Positions 46,210 to 57,959 of a stretch of DNA of 64,000 nt are shown piece after piece. The stretch spans positions 37,747,389 to 37,811,388 of the forward strand of contig CM034240.1 in assembly GCA_019916065.1 (NCBI GenBank). Reading direction: 5' to 3'. The first letter of the stretch is position 1. Every line of letters begins with the position of its first letter. Below the pieces are notes generated by a model that was not told the DNA's origin, ran no database searches, and was given only the letters and a program-made list of their open reading frames with translations. Position numbers and translations under genes: made by a program. Source of the stretch: Vitellaria paradoxa. Taxonomy: Eukaryota; Streptophyta; Magnoliopsida; Ericales; Sapotaceae.

Positions 46210-46440
46210 ATATAGAGAGAGAAAGAGAGAGCAAAAGGGAGAGAGAATGAGCTGGGAAGAGGAGGAGGGAGGAGAAAGAAGGGAGGTTACCATGGCAGAA
46301 GGTGGCAGCGGCAGCCAGCGACAGGAGGCAAAAAGGCAGAAGCAGCGCAAGAAAAGGGCGTGAGAGGGAGGGAAAAAGAGAAAAGGAGTGGAAAAAAGAA
46401 AGAGAAAGAAGGAGAGCAGAGGGAAGAAAAAGAGGTTGTG
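46210..46440 (+). repeat. Purine-rich (GA-biased) tract
   Basis: Long G/A-biased segment (GAGAGAAAGAGAGAG, GGAGGAGGGAGGAG, AAAAAGAGAAAAGG) within the CACTA-like end region. Frames over it on either strand are low-complexity artefacts. Confidence 0.6.
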
Positions 46441-47429
46441 GCATAGATTATAATGGCACTATTAGCGATCGCCAACTGTCGCGATTATATCTTTAGTGAC
46501 CGCTCACGAGTTATTTCGTCGCCAATAACCCTGCCACATATTATTTGTGACCAATAGATCAGCGATTGTTTTTTTCCTAGCGCCATTATTTATATTTCTA
46601 GTAGTGAAATACAAGAAAATGAATTCATGTAAATAACTTCATAATAATATTTACATAGGATCTCAGATCGAGCAAAACACGAATGACTTGACTGCATTCT
46701 AAACCAGCTTGTACAAAAACTAAGATCTATTAATATTTTGGTAGATCTCGATTTGGCCCAATTCTAAAAATTAAAATTCTCTATGGAATATAGACCTAAT
46801 ATCTTTTTATTTCAAACTATTTGCTAATTTTAATATACATTTTTATTTTTTTAATTCTCGACTAATTTTGCAAAATTAGCTTAAGTTACAAATACAATTA
46901 ATTTTAATTGTATTAAAATGATTTTTTGATTGATTCTACAAAATAACCCGAACTAAAAATATTATTTTATTAATTATTTGTTGTAGAAAACTATTGACAT
47001 GATCAATTTTAAATTTTAAAACATTAATGAACCATAGACAAGTAAGTCTATTTCAGAAACTCATTAATTCACTTTATATTACTCATATATATATATATAT
47101 ATATTATAGCTCTAGTTGCTATACAAATAAAAGAAAAAAAAAAGCGGTAATGGTCATGTATCGATATGGGATAAAAAGAAATAAAAAAAAGTTAGTTAAT
47201 TTTATATTCTAATCAATTTTCCCAAAATTTCAATTTTAATCATGAATTTACATTAAAACCAAAATTTCAAACTACAATCAACAAAAAAGATAAAATGCAA
47301 TTGAATAGATGAATTAATAAAAAATCATTAAAATACAAACAAACCTAAAACCAGCGAACAACCAAACTTTTTAACATTAATTTCAATACCATTGCTTGCA
47401 AAACAGCAAAAAAATCAAAGATGGCATGC

Positions 47430-47980
47430 CTGCCTTTGAGTTCATGGTCAAGCAACCGTCAATAGGCATTGACAATAAACACGTAAAAAAGACAATCTTT
47501 CACGGTCATTGAGTGTTGAAAATAATACTAACCTTTATTTGTTGACTTTTTCTTCCGTAGAAAATGCAAAAAAAAAAAAAAAAAAGAAAACTATTGAAAA
47601 AGATATTTTTTATGGTCAAGCAACCGTCGATAGGCGTTAAAATTGAATCTATAACAAAAAAAGACAATCTTTCATGGTCACCGGACAGTAAAAATAATAT
47701 GCCTATTTTCTATGATTATGGTCATTGAAAAAGATGTCTATTTTCAACAATTATGGCAGCTAATACTAACCTAAATTGTTGATCTTTTTTCTTTCGACAA
47801 CCAGTTTTTACTACAAATTTTGTTATTTTTTCACGAGTAAGGCTGTTGAAAATGGTGCCTATTTTTAATGATTATGACCGTCAATACTAACCTTAATTAC
47901 TGACCTTTTTCTCTCGATGGCAAGTTTTTGCTATAGATATTATTTTTCATGAGTAAGGCCATTGATAATAATTCTTTTTT
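47430..47980. repeat. CACTA-like subterminal repeats
   Basis: Several copies of a roughly 100-120 bp unit (GGTCATTGAAAATGATGCCTA, TTTCAACGATTATGGC, GTCAATACTAACCT, TGACCTTTTTC, each as short blocks) with poly-A and poly-T interruptions. Such arrays are typical next to CACTA ends. Confidence 0.5.
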
Positions 47981-48741
47981 TTTTCTATGATAGTAATAGT
48001 TGAAAATTTTATTTCATTTTTTTAAAATATTATAATTATAATATAAAAATTATCCTTAATTTTGAAAAAATTGTAATTATAATATAAAAAAATCTTTTTT
48101 TTTTTGAATTGGCCAATTACAATATTTCACCACATTCAAGTCAATAAATTTAAAATTTCAAACTTTTCAAATGAATATTAAGCTTATAAACCTAGCTAGC
48201 TAAGAAAAAAAAAAAAGAAAATGAAACGAACACATTTATCTTAAATTAAGTTAAAATTACATAGTCAATCTTTGTACCAATTTTTAGCTTGTTCCAAACT
48301 AACATTTTACAAATCAAGTTTGCCAAAAATAAAAAAATAAATAACATCGAAAAAGCTCCAAACTAGTCCATTATACTATTTCTAAACTTGTTCCAAAATA
48401 ACATATCAACCAAACTATCATGACTACTCATCTTTACTTCCAAAGTCTGCAATTCCTTCATCTCCGTTCTACAAAACAAACAAAGTCATATCAAATAAAC
48501 TTAAAAATACAATCCATAAAGCATATTCTAAGCTTTTCATTCATATATAAAATTATGCCCATTTACATTGTTGCAAAAACAACATTCTAAGTTAATGCTT
48601 TTGAACGTAACAAGCAAAAGCTAACTAGCAAAAAATTAACTAGTATATGAATTAAAGTTTGTCATGAACTTACCAAATTTGATTCATTTATAAAGGCCGA
48701 ATTATTACTTTCAGTTTGAAAGGCACGGGGTCTCGACCTCA

Positions 48742-49390
48742 TCAATTGCGCTTTCCTTCAAATCCTTTCAGTCTATCTTCTAATGTCTTTCTTTTTGCCT
48801 TCTCTTCTTGAGGTTCAGCCCGAAGATTACTAACAATTATTGATTTAGTGCTCCATATATTAGTTGAGGTTGCACCATCCCCATATCCACGAACTCATCC
48901 ATGTTGTTTTGGTCCAAATACTCCAACGAATATCTCATCTTCATTCATTTGTAGGGAACCTTGATTTACTTCATTTGCAAGTCTCTTAAGCTCATCTTAA
49001 ATTACCAAATCTCATTAGATTTTATGCATTTAAATTATAAAAACTAAACTTATATATGTTTTTGTACTTTAAGGAATATAAGTTCTATGAAAAAAAATAC
49101 ATACAAGTTTTTTTGGGATTCTTGATCTACTGTTTGTCCATTGTTTCTTGTGTGAGTGATCTCCCATAATTCTACCCAACTAATTTCTTTCCCCCTATTC
49201 TCTTCCTACGAATGAATGATAATAGAAAAAATCATAATCAAGTAATAACTACAGTCTCATAGTAAATAAAGAAGATTATTGAATCAAACTAAAACAAAAT
49301 GATGCTCATTCACATCACAAAAAAACACATACCTCATCCATTTGTTTTTGCATGAGACTTTTTCAACCAATGATATCGATGATTGTGTTC
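48742..49390 (-). pseudogene. Plant Ptta/En-Spm transposase domain fragment
   Basis: Three exon-like blocks on the minus strand. Up to about 49390-49333: SLMQKQMDE before a GTATGT donor. 49205-49105, after a CGTAG acceptor: EISWVELWEITHTRNNGQTV, DQESQKN. 48995-48742, after TTTAAG: ELKRLANEVNQG, MNEDEIFVGVFGPKQHG, a TGA, VRGYGDGATSTNIW, ending in a stop at 48742. The E-LW-x-THT-x-x-x-G and VFG-x-x-x-x-G-x-VRGYG signatures are those of the Ptta/En/Spm transposase-associated domain. The in-frame TGA replaces the Arg of the GRVRG motif. The upstream part of the protein is missing. Confidence 0.6.
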
Positions 49391-49611
49391 GCAGCTTGTT
49401 GAGACTTGTGACTCATACGGAGAGGAACTAAGTTCTAGGAAAGAGGGATGGATGCGAAGTGGAGCGAGGGAAACGAAGCAAAGCGATCGAGCGGAATGGA
49501 GCGAAGCGGAGCATCCGCCTTTATCTCGGATTCAACATGTAGTGGGCTGGGCCGTAGGCCCGAAGGTTTGGGTTGCCCCCGCGGTATGGTACGGTGTAAT
49601 TAAGGGTATTT

Positions 49612-49704
49612 GGGAATCAGACCATATAATCCTATTAAGGTTGAGAATCAGACCATATTATCCTATTAAGGTTGGGAATCAGACCATGTAATCCTATTAA
49701 GGTT
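49612..49704 (+). repeat. 31-bp tandem repeat, three copies
   Basis: GGGAATCAGACCATATAATC followed by CTATTAAGGTT, starting at 49612, 49643 and 49674 with two or three differences. Confidence 0.9.
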
Positions 49705-51420
49705 AGGTGACCACTCTCTAATTTGGTAGTGGCTCACTCTCAAGTATAAGAGGTTGGTTGAGTTTAGTTTAGGTAAGTCCTAGGTCATCTTCCACAGGGA
49801 GCAAGGGTGTGATTAAATCTTTGGAAAACTTGGTTTCAAAAACACTTGCGAAAATCTTAAAAAGAAAAGATGAAAATCTTTTTGGAGTTTTCAAATAGGG
49901 AATTGTGATGATGGTTTGAAAATTGAAAACACAATTTAAACGAAAAAAACGAAAACATGAAGATGAAAACTTTAACAAACTACGTGAATTGAACTTAAGC
50001 AAACTATGTAAATTGAAACGCTTGGCTTTAACCTAATCCTGTAATGTCTTCGAAGGGTTTGAATTCGGATATGTATTTAACGCAACCTAATTCTTACACC
50101 TATAATATTAGGTTGAAAGATTTAACGTTGGAAACCCTTTCGTAAGGGAGTTCGAGATTCTAGGGTTTTGAAATCAAGTTCGAAATCACCGGGACATGGA
50201 ATTGACCTTCAATTTACACGATTGTAACCGAAGTTCAACTTTATCACGGGTGATTCGCTTTCGAAAATTAATCTAGGATTATGATCCTTACGTTTTTATT
50301 CAAATGATGATAAACAATTTTAGTTCGAACTATATTCAACTCCTTCGATTCGATTACATTCCTAGGTTAGAACCAAGAAAAACCCTAGCCTAACATTGCG
50401 AAAGCGTAAACGAAACCTTTCGAAAAGAAAATAATCTTCATTATGCACTCAAACATGAAAATGAAGTAAATCGAAATGGTTTTAATCACTTTCGAAATCA
50501 AATCAAACACAAACAAGCTAAGACGAAGTGTTACGAAGTGTTGCGAAAGCATAAATGGCAAATATGAACAACAAGAAAGTAATCAACTTCAATTAAACTT
50601 AATAAGAATTGAACTTACAAGAGAAAATTTGAGTACGAAGATGAAACGTAAACTCTGTAATCCAAAACGAAATCAAAACCTTAACCCTAATCTAAACTAA
50701 ACTAAGAAAAGAGAAGAAGTACGTAGGGTTTCGAACCCTCCTACATCATATTTTCAACCTTTTATATCAACGTATATTACAAGGGCATAAAGGTAAAAAC
50801 ACAACTCAAACTTATTCTAAACTTGTGCTGGAAGAGTCCTCATGGGCGCCCATGGCTGAGGTGGGGCGCCCATGATACAAGTGTTGATGAAGTTTTCAAA
50901 GAGATAGCCAAAAACAGCATTCAGAACTCCCTCTCTGTGGGCGCCCACCTGATGAAGAGTGGGGCGCCCAAGGGTCTTCAGGGGCGCCCATGGGTCTAGG
51001 TGGGGCGCCCATGCTTGTGGTGGGGCGCCTATGGTTGAGGTGGGGCGCCCGTCTGTAACTACAGTGAATAGTTCTTCTTTGACAACTTTCTGTCCCTAAC
51101 TTCCAATGTGATTTTGACCCTCAAGAGGACTGATTGGGCTTTGGCTAAAACACAAAAGTTGTAGCTCTTCAAGTCCTCTTTCCAACCCAAAAGAATGGAA
51201 CCATTTTGAGTTGTGACAAAAAAGTTATGGCTGGAAAACTGAGAGGGTGTTGAGCTAGAACTTCAACCGCACACCACTTCAACTATTTTGAACTTCAAAC
51301 CACTTCCTTCTCCTTGGCACCCATGATAGTCAATCTATGCCTTGGGATGGCTCCTCCTCACATGCAACCTTGGTGTTGTTTGGGCCAAAAACACCATATT
51401 ATATCACCTGAAATATACAC
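49705..51420 (-). repeat. LTR-like region (possibly Gypsy), minus strand
   Basis: Complement of about 49770-49805 reads GCTCCCTGTGGAAGATGACC and TAGGACTTACC, resembling the CCCTGTGGATTCGACCTCGGACT motif at the end of the Gypsy LTR at 63380. Upstream on the minus strand come A/T-rich leader sequence, CCCTACGTACTTC near 50725 and the palindrome cluster. No partner LTR, primer site or coding domain was found. Frames in it are not recognisable. Confidence 0.35.
50841..51050. repeat. Cluster of eight GGGGCGCCCA palindromes, 20-bp spacing
   Basis: GGCGCC cores at 50845, 50865, 50939, 50963, 50983, 51004, 51024 and 51044. The last five are 20-21 bp apart, and the first two are 20 bp apart; the units read GAGGTGGGGCGCCCATGG with variation between the cores. 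One core is changed to GGCGCCT. Strongly GC-rich inside AT-rich DNA. Confidence 0.9.
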
Positions 51421-53160
51421 ACACCAAGAATGCATGAAAATGAGATAATCACGCTAACACATCGCCAATAATACTGTAAATTCATAATTAGCATGCTCAA
51501 TATATATATAATTGTACAATAATGCATGCTAATCATTAGGAATAGAGTTAGTTATAATATTCTCTATGTAACCCTGTGATAAATAAGAAATAACTCTCGC
51601 TCATACTCCTATAGACGTCCCAGGATTTTAGAAAATCACGTATATCTGTATGTTGATCTTTTACTATTTTCTTCTATATATCATGTGTGTGAATCAATCC
51701 AACACAGCTCTATTTTCACTATTTTGCTTGCTTATTTTCTGTGTTTAAATAAAAAATTATTGGTAAAAAGTATAGACCAATTGAAGAGAAACAAATAAAA
51801 AGTTATTCGTAGAGACCTGAAATTCTTCAGAAGACTGCAGGTTGAAAAGATAAATCTAATCTTCCTTGAAAATCATATTTGGTGCATTTTGGCGTGCCAC
51901 AATGGCATCCTTGCATAGGTTAAAATATTTTCTCTTTAACCAACTTCTAGAATCCTTGTAAGACCTATTGAGTTGGGCATATGCCAAAGATTTTGGTTGG
52001 CAACATTAAACACGTTTCTGCAATAAAAAAAAATGTATAAGTTATATGTTTTATCATATCAATAAAAAAATAGAAATAAAAAATATATATAAAAAAACAA
52101 TTCATTGAAATACTAACAGTATATTTTACATATTTGCATGGTTGAACATCTACTTGCACCAACACGAATACTTGTGGGACTAGTAATGGATTGCCTCTTC
52201 CTCTCCCAAACATTTTTGAATTTCTTACCGATAGTTTAATTTATGGAGTAGTAATTACCCAAAAAAGCTACGATTAAAAGAAATTTAATAAATTTTTTAT
52301 TTTTAAAAGCCACCTAAGAAAAAAAATAAGTACAGCTTGTGAGTGTATCTATGCTTGTCAGTGTATCTATTTAAATAAAAATACTTACAAAAATACATTA
52401 AAATTATAAATATATATATACACACATTTATATTAATGTAAGACCCTAATAAAGAACAATACCCGGAAGAATCGAACAGAATTCGATTTCGCGAATAAGT
52501 GCCAGCTTTTAATTTCAAAAGCTTTTAGAAATAAGTTAAAACACAACATATTTGTATCCGTTCTTTAGAAACAAGTTAAACTATCTATAGATACACATAA
52601 CGGCATTAGAGAGACATTAATCAAAGGATGAAATAAACAAAAAAATAATAATAATAATAAATAATAACTAGTTCTGGGAAGTCTCTGCTCCATAAATCAA
52701 AGGATTAAAATAAAATAAATAAATAACTTTAAAATAATATCCAGTTCTAATGTAACCTATGTATATATATGAAACATGTCTAGAATCATGCTGGTTGGCT
52801 GCCCTTGATTTGAAATCAAACAAAAAAAAAAAAAAAACCTTTTCTAGTACTGCAAAACCCTAAATTTAAAGAAAAGTATTAATAGTATTAAGAGATTGAC
52901 AATTCAAATATATAATTGCGATATAATATATAGACACTAATATACCTTCTCGAAAATGAGAGAAAAAATCTATATGGATAAGTTGAGAAGGCACATAGAA
53001 GGTTAGAAAAAGTGTGTAGGGTTTTGTATGTTCTGTCTAAGTTCTTACGTTTTTTGATGGGTTGGTATTGTTCATAGGCCTTGGTCTGTCAATCAAACAA
53101 ATCTTTTATCAACGGTTAATTTAAATTAAAATATAGTATTATTTTCAATGCTTCTAGACT
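51421..53160. other. Non-coding region with possible LTR relic
   Basis: No gene. 51540-51720 (AGTTAGTTATAATATTCTC, ATAAGAAATAACTCTC, AATCAATCCAACA) has the look of a Copia LTR but no partner was found. Short (TA)n and A runs occur. Confidence 0.35.
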
Positions 53161-53413
53161 ATGGAAATGTTTTTTACTGATTTTCAACAACGATTTTCAT
53201 GCGTCATTGAGATTTCTTAAAATTTAACACTAATGTGAAATAATATTGTTAACTTATTATTTTCTGTGGTCGCCTTATGTGTTGAAATAAAAAGATAATA
53301 TCAAGCACATTTTTTTCACGATTAACTTTTGGCATTGAAAAAAAAATACTTGTTTCAACGATTATAACAACCGTGGAGAATTAAGCATCACATTTAACTC
53401 ATTTTATGTAGTG

Positions 53414-54956
53414 ATGATATAACCTATGTGCATGCTCATACCCATGCCCAACCCAAGCTGTGTGCATGGGATGACCCACTGCTTGCGCACGCCAAACCAC
53501 TAATCACCCATGTTTACAAGCTTTAAAAATGTGTGAGTATTGAGTCAAAACTAAATCATGAGTACCCCCAAACAATACATAACACCCCAAAAATATAGTA
53601 CATAAATAGGTACAAAACTCGATTCATTACACATGTAGAACAAGAGGTGTGCCCATGCCTTAGTTGTCGGAACAGTACTGTGGGCAAGCCTTGAGCGCCA
53701 AGACGATGGAGTGGGGACTCTCTAGGCACAAGGATGGTAAGAGATATTGGGATGTGGGCGTGTTAGCACTGTCTAGCCTTCCTTTTTACAGCCTCAACTG
53801 CGACACAAATAAGCTATACATATACAAGTTAAGGGTCCGTTTGGTAAAATTATCAATTTTTAGTTTTCGCGATCAGTTTTACATTAAGTTTTCAGTTTCT
53901 ATATTCAATTTTCTGTTTTTAGTTTTTATTTTCATAGCAAAAAAGAAAAAAAGAAAATAAAACTTAAAAGTGCGTTGGCAATGATGGTTAATAATTGATA
54001 GTTATAGTTGTTAATTAATTAAATTAATTAATTTAATTAAACTAAACTTATTTGATTTAACTAATTAATTAATTTTTTTATAAACAATAATTTAAATCAC
54101 TAAAATAAAATATATTAATATAATTTAATTATATTATGTATAAAAATAATAAATAAAATATTATTTCAATTAATTTAATTAATTAAATTTAATTACAATT
54201 AATTTAATTTGGTTAACTATTAATTATTAATTAAATTGTATTAATATATATAATTTGATATATTAAATTAATTATTGGTAAAATTAATTATTAATTACAT
54301 TATATTTAATATATTTTTATCATATTTAATATATTAATGTAACTTATATAAAATAATATATATATATATATATATATATATTGGCAATAGTCGGAGATGG
54401 GTAAAGTGATGACAGTTGTTGGCAGTGCTCGGAGGTGGGTGGGGGGTGATCGCGGTAGTTGGCGATAACCGAATGTGGTCGCGATTAATGGACGGTGATG
54501 GTTGATTGTGAGTGATGGTTGTGACTAGGAGTAATTAGGAAGAAAATGAAAACTGAAAATAAAAGCTTGAGAAAACACCCTTTTCGTATTTTCATAATTT
54601 TTAAAAGTTTTGAAATGGTTTTCATTTTTTTTTAAACTGAAAATTAAAAACAAATTTGACAAACGAGGTTTTTATATTTAGTTTCAAAAAAATAAAAATA
54701 AAAACTAAAAAATAAAAAAGTTGCCAAACGGGTCTAAACAATTAACAAATTACTAAGGACTCATTTTATTTCCAAATGTATGCAACTTTTGATCATTTTA
54801 ATATGAAATTTATAATTAGAACCTTGTATTAATCGAATGGATTTTATTGAGTTAAAAGGTGTGATTTACTCTAAAATTGACCATCCATATATAGGATTGA
54901 CTGTGTGTTAAAAAGCAAAGTGGGCTGTTAAAAATTCATGGATATGCTTAGGAAAA
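53414..54956. other. Intergenic region, AT-rich
   Basis: No gene recognised. 54000-54380 is almost pure A/T, ending in a (TA)n run at 54355-54381. 53830-53960 and 54540-54735 both contain TTTTAGTTTTC/GAAAACTAAAA words in opposite orientation around GGTCCGTTTGG and CAAACGGGTC (about 53827 and 54723), so these may be the inverted ends of a 0.9-kb non-autonomous element. Confidence 0.4.
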
Positions 54957-56825
54957 TTAATACCTCCGTCTAGCCAGGCTTCTTTCAAATTGGATGGAAG
55001 GAATGTGACGGACTTTGTCAAAATCCACTCCCCTCGTTCCATCTTGCAATCTAAGCCTGTCTACGAATGCTTGAGGCATTCTATAGATAGACAATTCCCG
55101 TAGAGTAGTGATATATCTCAGTCCATCCTGGAACCATTTTCAATTTGTCACAGGCAGAAATGTCAAAGAAAAAAGATTGGGCATAGCTCCTTCATCCACC
55201 CTCCAATCTTCTAAGGCGGGCAAACCTGTGACGCCTAAAACTTTTAGGCGAGGGAAACCTTGAACTGAGCAAACCATTTCTTTACCCAAAAAGGCATCCA
55301 CCTGCAACTGTAGGCGAACCAGTTAGGCAACTTCTCAAGTACTGCAAACGGGTCTTCCCTGAGTTGAGAGCCACGCAAAAACAAACGTGTGAGGTTTGAA
55401 TGGAAGCCCGGCCCCTGTTGGTATTCTGGCAATGTAAGTATACGTCCATGTATGTCCAGCTCGTGAAGAAGATGAAATTCAAAAAATATTTGTTTCAGTC
55501 GAATTAGTGCCTCCTCGGTGCAAAAATCAATTTTGTCGATAGAAAGGGTACAGTATCGGAGGGAGAGCTCTTTTTGGGTGGTGCTGATCCTGAGGTAGCG
55601 AACGAATGCCTCCAGTCTAGTTCATTCTCCACTATTTCCACTTGTGTCAGTGTTTGAAGATTGGTCAATTTCTCCAGATCTCCAAAATTGCAACTCTTTG
55701 AGAAGAAGTTCTCGAGCAGCTCTAATTGTCCAAGCCATCCAATCGCAATTTGTGGCATTTTTCTACTGGTTCCCACCGAAACGGAAGGTAAAGATGTCTC
55801 AATTGTTTCAACTTCCACAGTACATTTGGTATAATTGCGTCACCAAGTGTGAATAAATCAAGGGTTTGCAAATACTTCAAATTACTGATAGACGATGGCA
55901 ACTCGAAGTTAGTCCTTCTCAAGCTGAGATATTGCAAATGGATTAAATCTCCTGCTGCTTTTGGTAATTTTACTCTCTCCTTTTCGTTTGAACCAAATTC
56001 TTCAAGATGCAGAGCTTTGACCAACTTAAAATCCTTGAGCAAACGAGATACAATTGTTTTCGGAATGAACGGGTGTACTTCCTTCCATTAAAGAACAAAG
56101 CCGACTGAATGTTTTTTTCCTGGTCAGTGCAAAGGTCTGATGGATCAATATTCTCGTTCCATGTATGGCTAACCTATGCAGAGGTCTGATGAATGATGAT
56201 GATGATGACGTTGCCAAGAATGAGCTAGAAGACGAGCGAAATTGTTGTTCGTTCCTTTGCCCATGATCAATCACCTTAACAAAATTTTCCTCCTTCGCCA
56301 TCGATAAACACATGTCTCGCATGAGGTCATGAAGCCGGCAGGTTTGGAATCTTCTTCCGATACTTGTTCCAGGCTGAAATATTTGTACCTTCAACCATTG
56401 ATCTCTGTGCAAGTTCAACCAAATAATGTTCTGCGACCTCCATCAATGTTTCTTCTTGTCCTCTTTGCTCTTCTTCTAGATATATAAAGCCTTCCGCTAT
56501 CCATAACTGATATAATGTATGGGTCCAGATGATGTAATCTTTTGGATAACTCCCAAATGAAGAAAACATGATTTCAACCAATATGGTAAGTCATGGTTAA
56601 CTTAAAGCCAATATCTCTTGTTACTCCTTACCCTGTTCTCCAAAGCCTTTATTATCTCCCTTTAAATATGAATTTATATTTTTATGCCACGCCTTCCACT
56701 CCTCCAATGTATTTTTCCACGCCAAAAGTCCCCCTAGCACCACAATGGCTATGGTAAACCCCCACAATGTTTTAACATACCCCTTCTTAACTCATTTTGC
56801 TCTTCTGTAGTTATTGATCCTTCAA
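54957..56825 (-). pseudogene. CC-NB-LRR resistance-protein pseudogene (RPP13/RPP8-like)
   Basis: Read leftwards from 56825: EEQNELRRGMLKHCGGLPLA and IVVLGGLLAWKNTLEEW (GLPL motif), ILALS with a stop, DLPYWLKSCFLHLG, SYPKDYIIW, LYQLWIAEGFI, VAEHYLVELAQRS, FQTCRLHDLMRDMCLS (MHD-type region, here LHD), then LRRs: VKLPKAAGDLIHLQYLSLRR, LPSSISNLKYLQTLDL, LWKLKQLRHLYLP, LEKLTNLQTL, NLTRLFLRGSQLREDP, LEKLPN, VLGVTGLPALEDW, ISACDKLKMVPG, LRYITTLRELSIYRMP and RHIPSIQFERSLARRRY with a TAA at 54959-54957. At least six frameshifts or stops. The coiled coil, P-loop, kinase-2 and RNBS parts (about 350 residues) are absent; upstream of 56825 is AT-rich DNA. Such proteins are intracellular immune receptors; this copy cannot make one. 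Confidence 0.85.
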
Positions 56826-57154
56826 AAAATGAGGAAAAAAATAATAAATAAATCAAAGAGAACATTGTACAAATTCTTCAACATATAAGGAACAAACAAA
56901 ACAGTTAACTAAAAAATTTACTTGTTTATATAGAAAAATAAAAACCAAAAGTGTAATTACGGGCATTGTAATGCAAGAACATTTTACACACCCAGTTAAT
57001 TTCTTTATGCAAAATTTTTCACTCGGGGAAAAAAATGATTTTTCACTAACTCTATTGAAACAATATTGGTGGCCTTTATAAATTGAATTTAGCTTTACAT
57101 ATGTAGATTCAAATTATTGTCATAATTACTTGGCCCGGGATTGTGAAGGGAAAT
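56826..57154. other. Non-coding spacer
   Basis: AT-rich; the missing N-terminal half of the NB-LRR gene would have been here. Nothing recognisable remains. Confidence 0.5.
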
Positions 57155-57605
57155 TGTTGAGGTATGAGTTGTCAATCCCATGTGGGAAAAGACAACCCAT
57201 TTCAGCTAAAAAGACTAATAAAAGGAGAGGTGACTTTGTCTCAACCTTCCATTCTTGAATGTCCAATTCATCATCCAAGATTGGATTGGCTATTTTTGTA
57301 ATTTTCAAGTATAAAGGGGGAGTTTAGAGAACGAAAGTGTGCAAAATGAAAAGAAAAGTGTAGAGAAAAAAAAAAGAAAATAAATAAAAAGATTAAAGTG
57401 TAGAGAGGTGCGAGAGAATTTAAGTGTACAGGATGAGATATATTTCGGGTATTTTTTTTCTTAGTTTGGGTATTGAATAGTTTGTATCTATTTCTTTTTT
57501 GTATTCTCATTTTGTGGTAGTAAAAATACTTCTCCTATCTTTGCCCGTGACCGTAGGCATTATGCCGAATCACGTAATTCATTGTGCCTTTGTGTGTTGC
57601 AAGTC
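57155..57605 (+). repeat. Possible 5' LTR of the SIRE-like element
   Basis: Starts TGTTGAGGTATGAG and contains CCCATGTGGGAAAAGAC, then near its end GCCCGTGACCGTAGGCATTA, TGCCGAATCACGTAATTC and GTGCCTTTGTGTG, a layout commonly seen at the end of plant LTRs. A second copy was not found after the pol remnant, so the assignment is tentative. Confidence 0.4.
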
Positions 57606-57959
57606 AAGGTGATGAATGCTACGGTCAGTGATGACTGACTCAGATGAGTCCATCGCCTTAGACTCTTAGAAAATGAGGTAATTTTGTTACCTTTTCAGCT
57701 TTTCATTCTTCTTTTACGGAACACTCTCTAGATCCCTGAGTGACATTGAGCTATCAAATCATGAGAATGATGACTGAATTTGACAACAACCTTTAAGAAC
57801 TTACAATTAACTTTCCAAGGAATGCTGTGGGCTGAAGAAACATAGAAAAGCCCAGAATCAAAGGAATTGTATGCTAAGGAATGAGAGAGATGCATTGAAA
57901 ATTGAGAATGAAAAACACATATGTAAGTTATCTTCATTGGAATCTAATAAAATTCTCAG

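Larger units (their letters stand above)
32769..46606. mobile_element. Possible large CACTA-type element or two unrelated CACTA ends
   Basis: At 32769 the plus strand reads CATTACTGGAAAAGCAC, one base off a CACTA end, followed by subterminal repeats with GGCGACAGATTC, AGCAATCG and GGCAATCACTA. At 46595-46606 the complement reads CACTACTAGAAA and runs inward through GGCGCTAGG, GCGACAGTTGGCGATCGC and similar motifs. These are En/Spm-like termini in opposite orientation. The flanking triplets (ATT left, AAA right) do not match, and no transposase was found between them, so they need not belong to one element. Confidence 0.35.
46607..53413 (-). mobile_element. Possible CACTA (En/Spm) element carrying a Ptta transposase fragment
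   Basis: The complement of 53402-53413 reads CACTACATAAAA, a CACTA-type end, with inward subterminal words such as AATCGTTG and AACAATATTATTT. The region 47430-47980 carries subterminal-style repeats (GTCATTGAAAAAGATG, TTTTCAACRATTATGG, AATACTAACCT). A transposase-associated domain lies between them on the minus strand. A left end is uncertain: 46607-46620 reads AAATACAAGAAAAT, two bases off CACTACAAGAAAAT, immediately next to the end of the previous CACTA-like terminus. Later insertions appear at 49.4-51.5 kb. Confidence 0.4.

Noticed and set aside
46003..46496. Frames rich in Ser/Leu/Phe or Arg/Glu/Lys
   Set aside because: Low-complexity GA/CT tract read in different frames; no conserved motif.
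32769..46606. A single confirmed 13.8-kb CACTA transposon
   Set aside because: The ends are only similar, the three-base flanks differ and no transposase is visible inside, so only a low-confidence entry is kept.
49383..49691. 102-codon plus-strand frame
   Set aside because: It runs into the 31-bp tandem repeats and over GCGAAGCGGAGC-type simple sequence; no recognisable domain.
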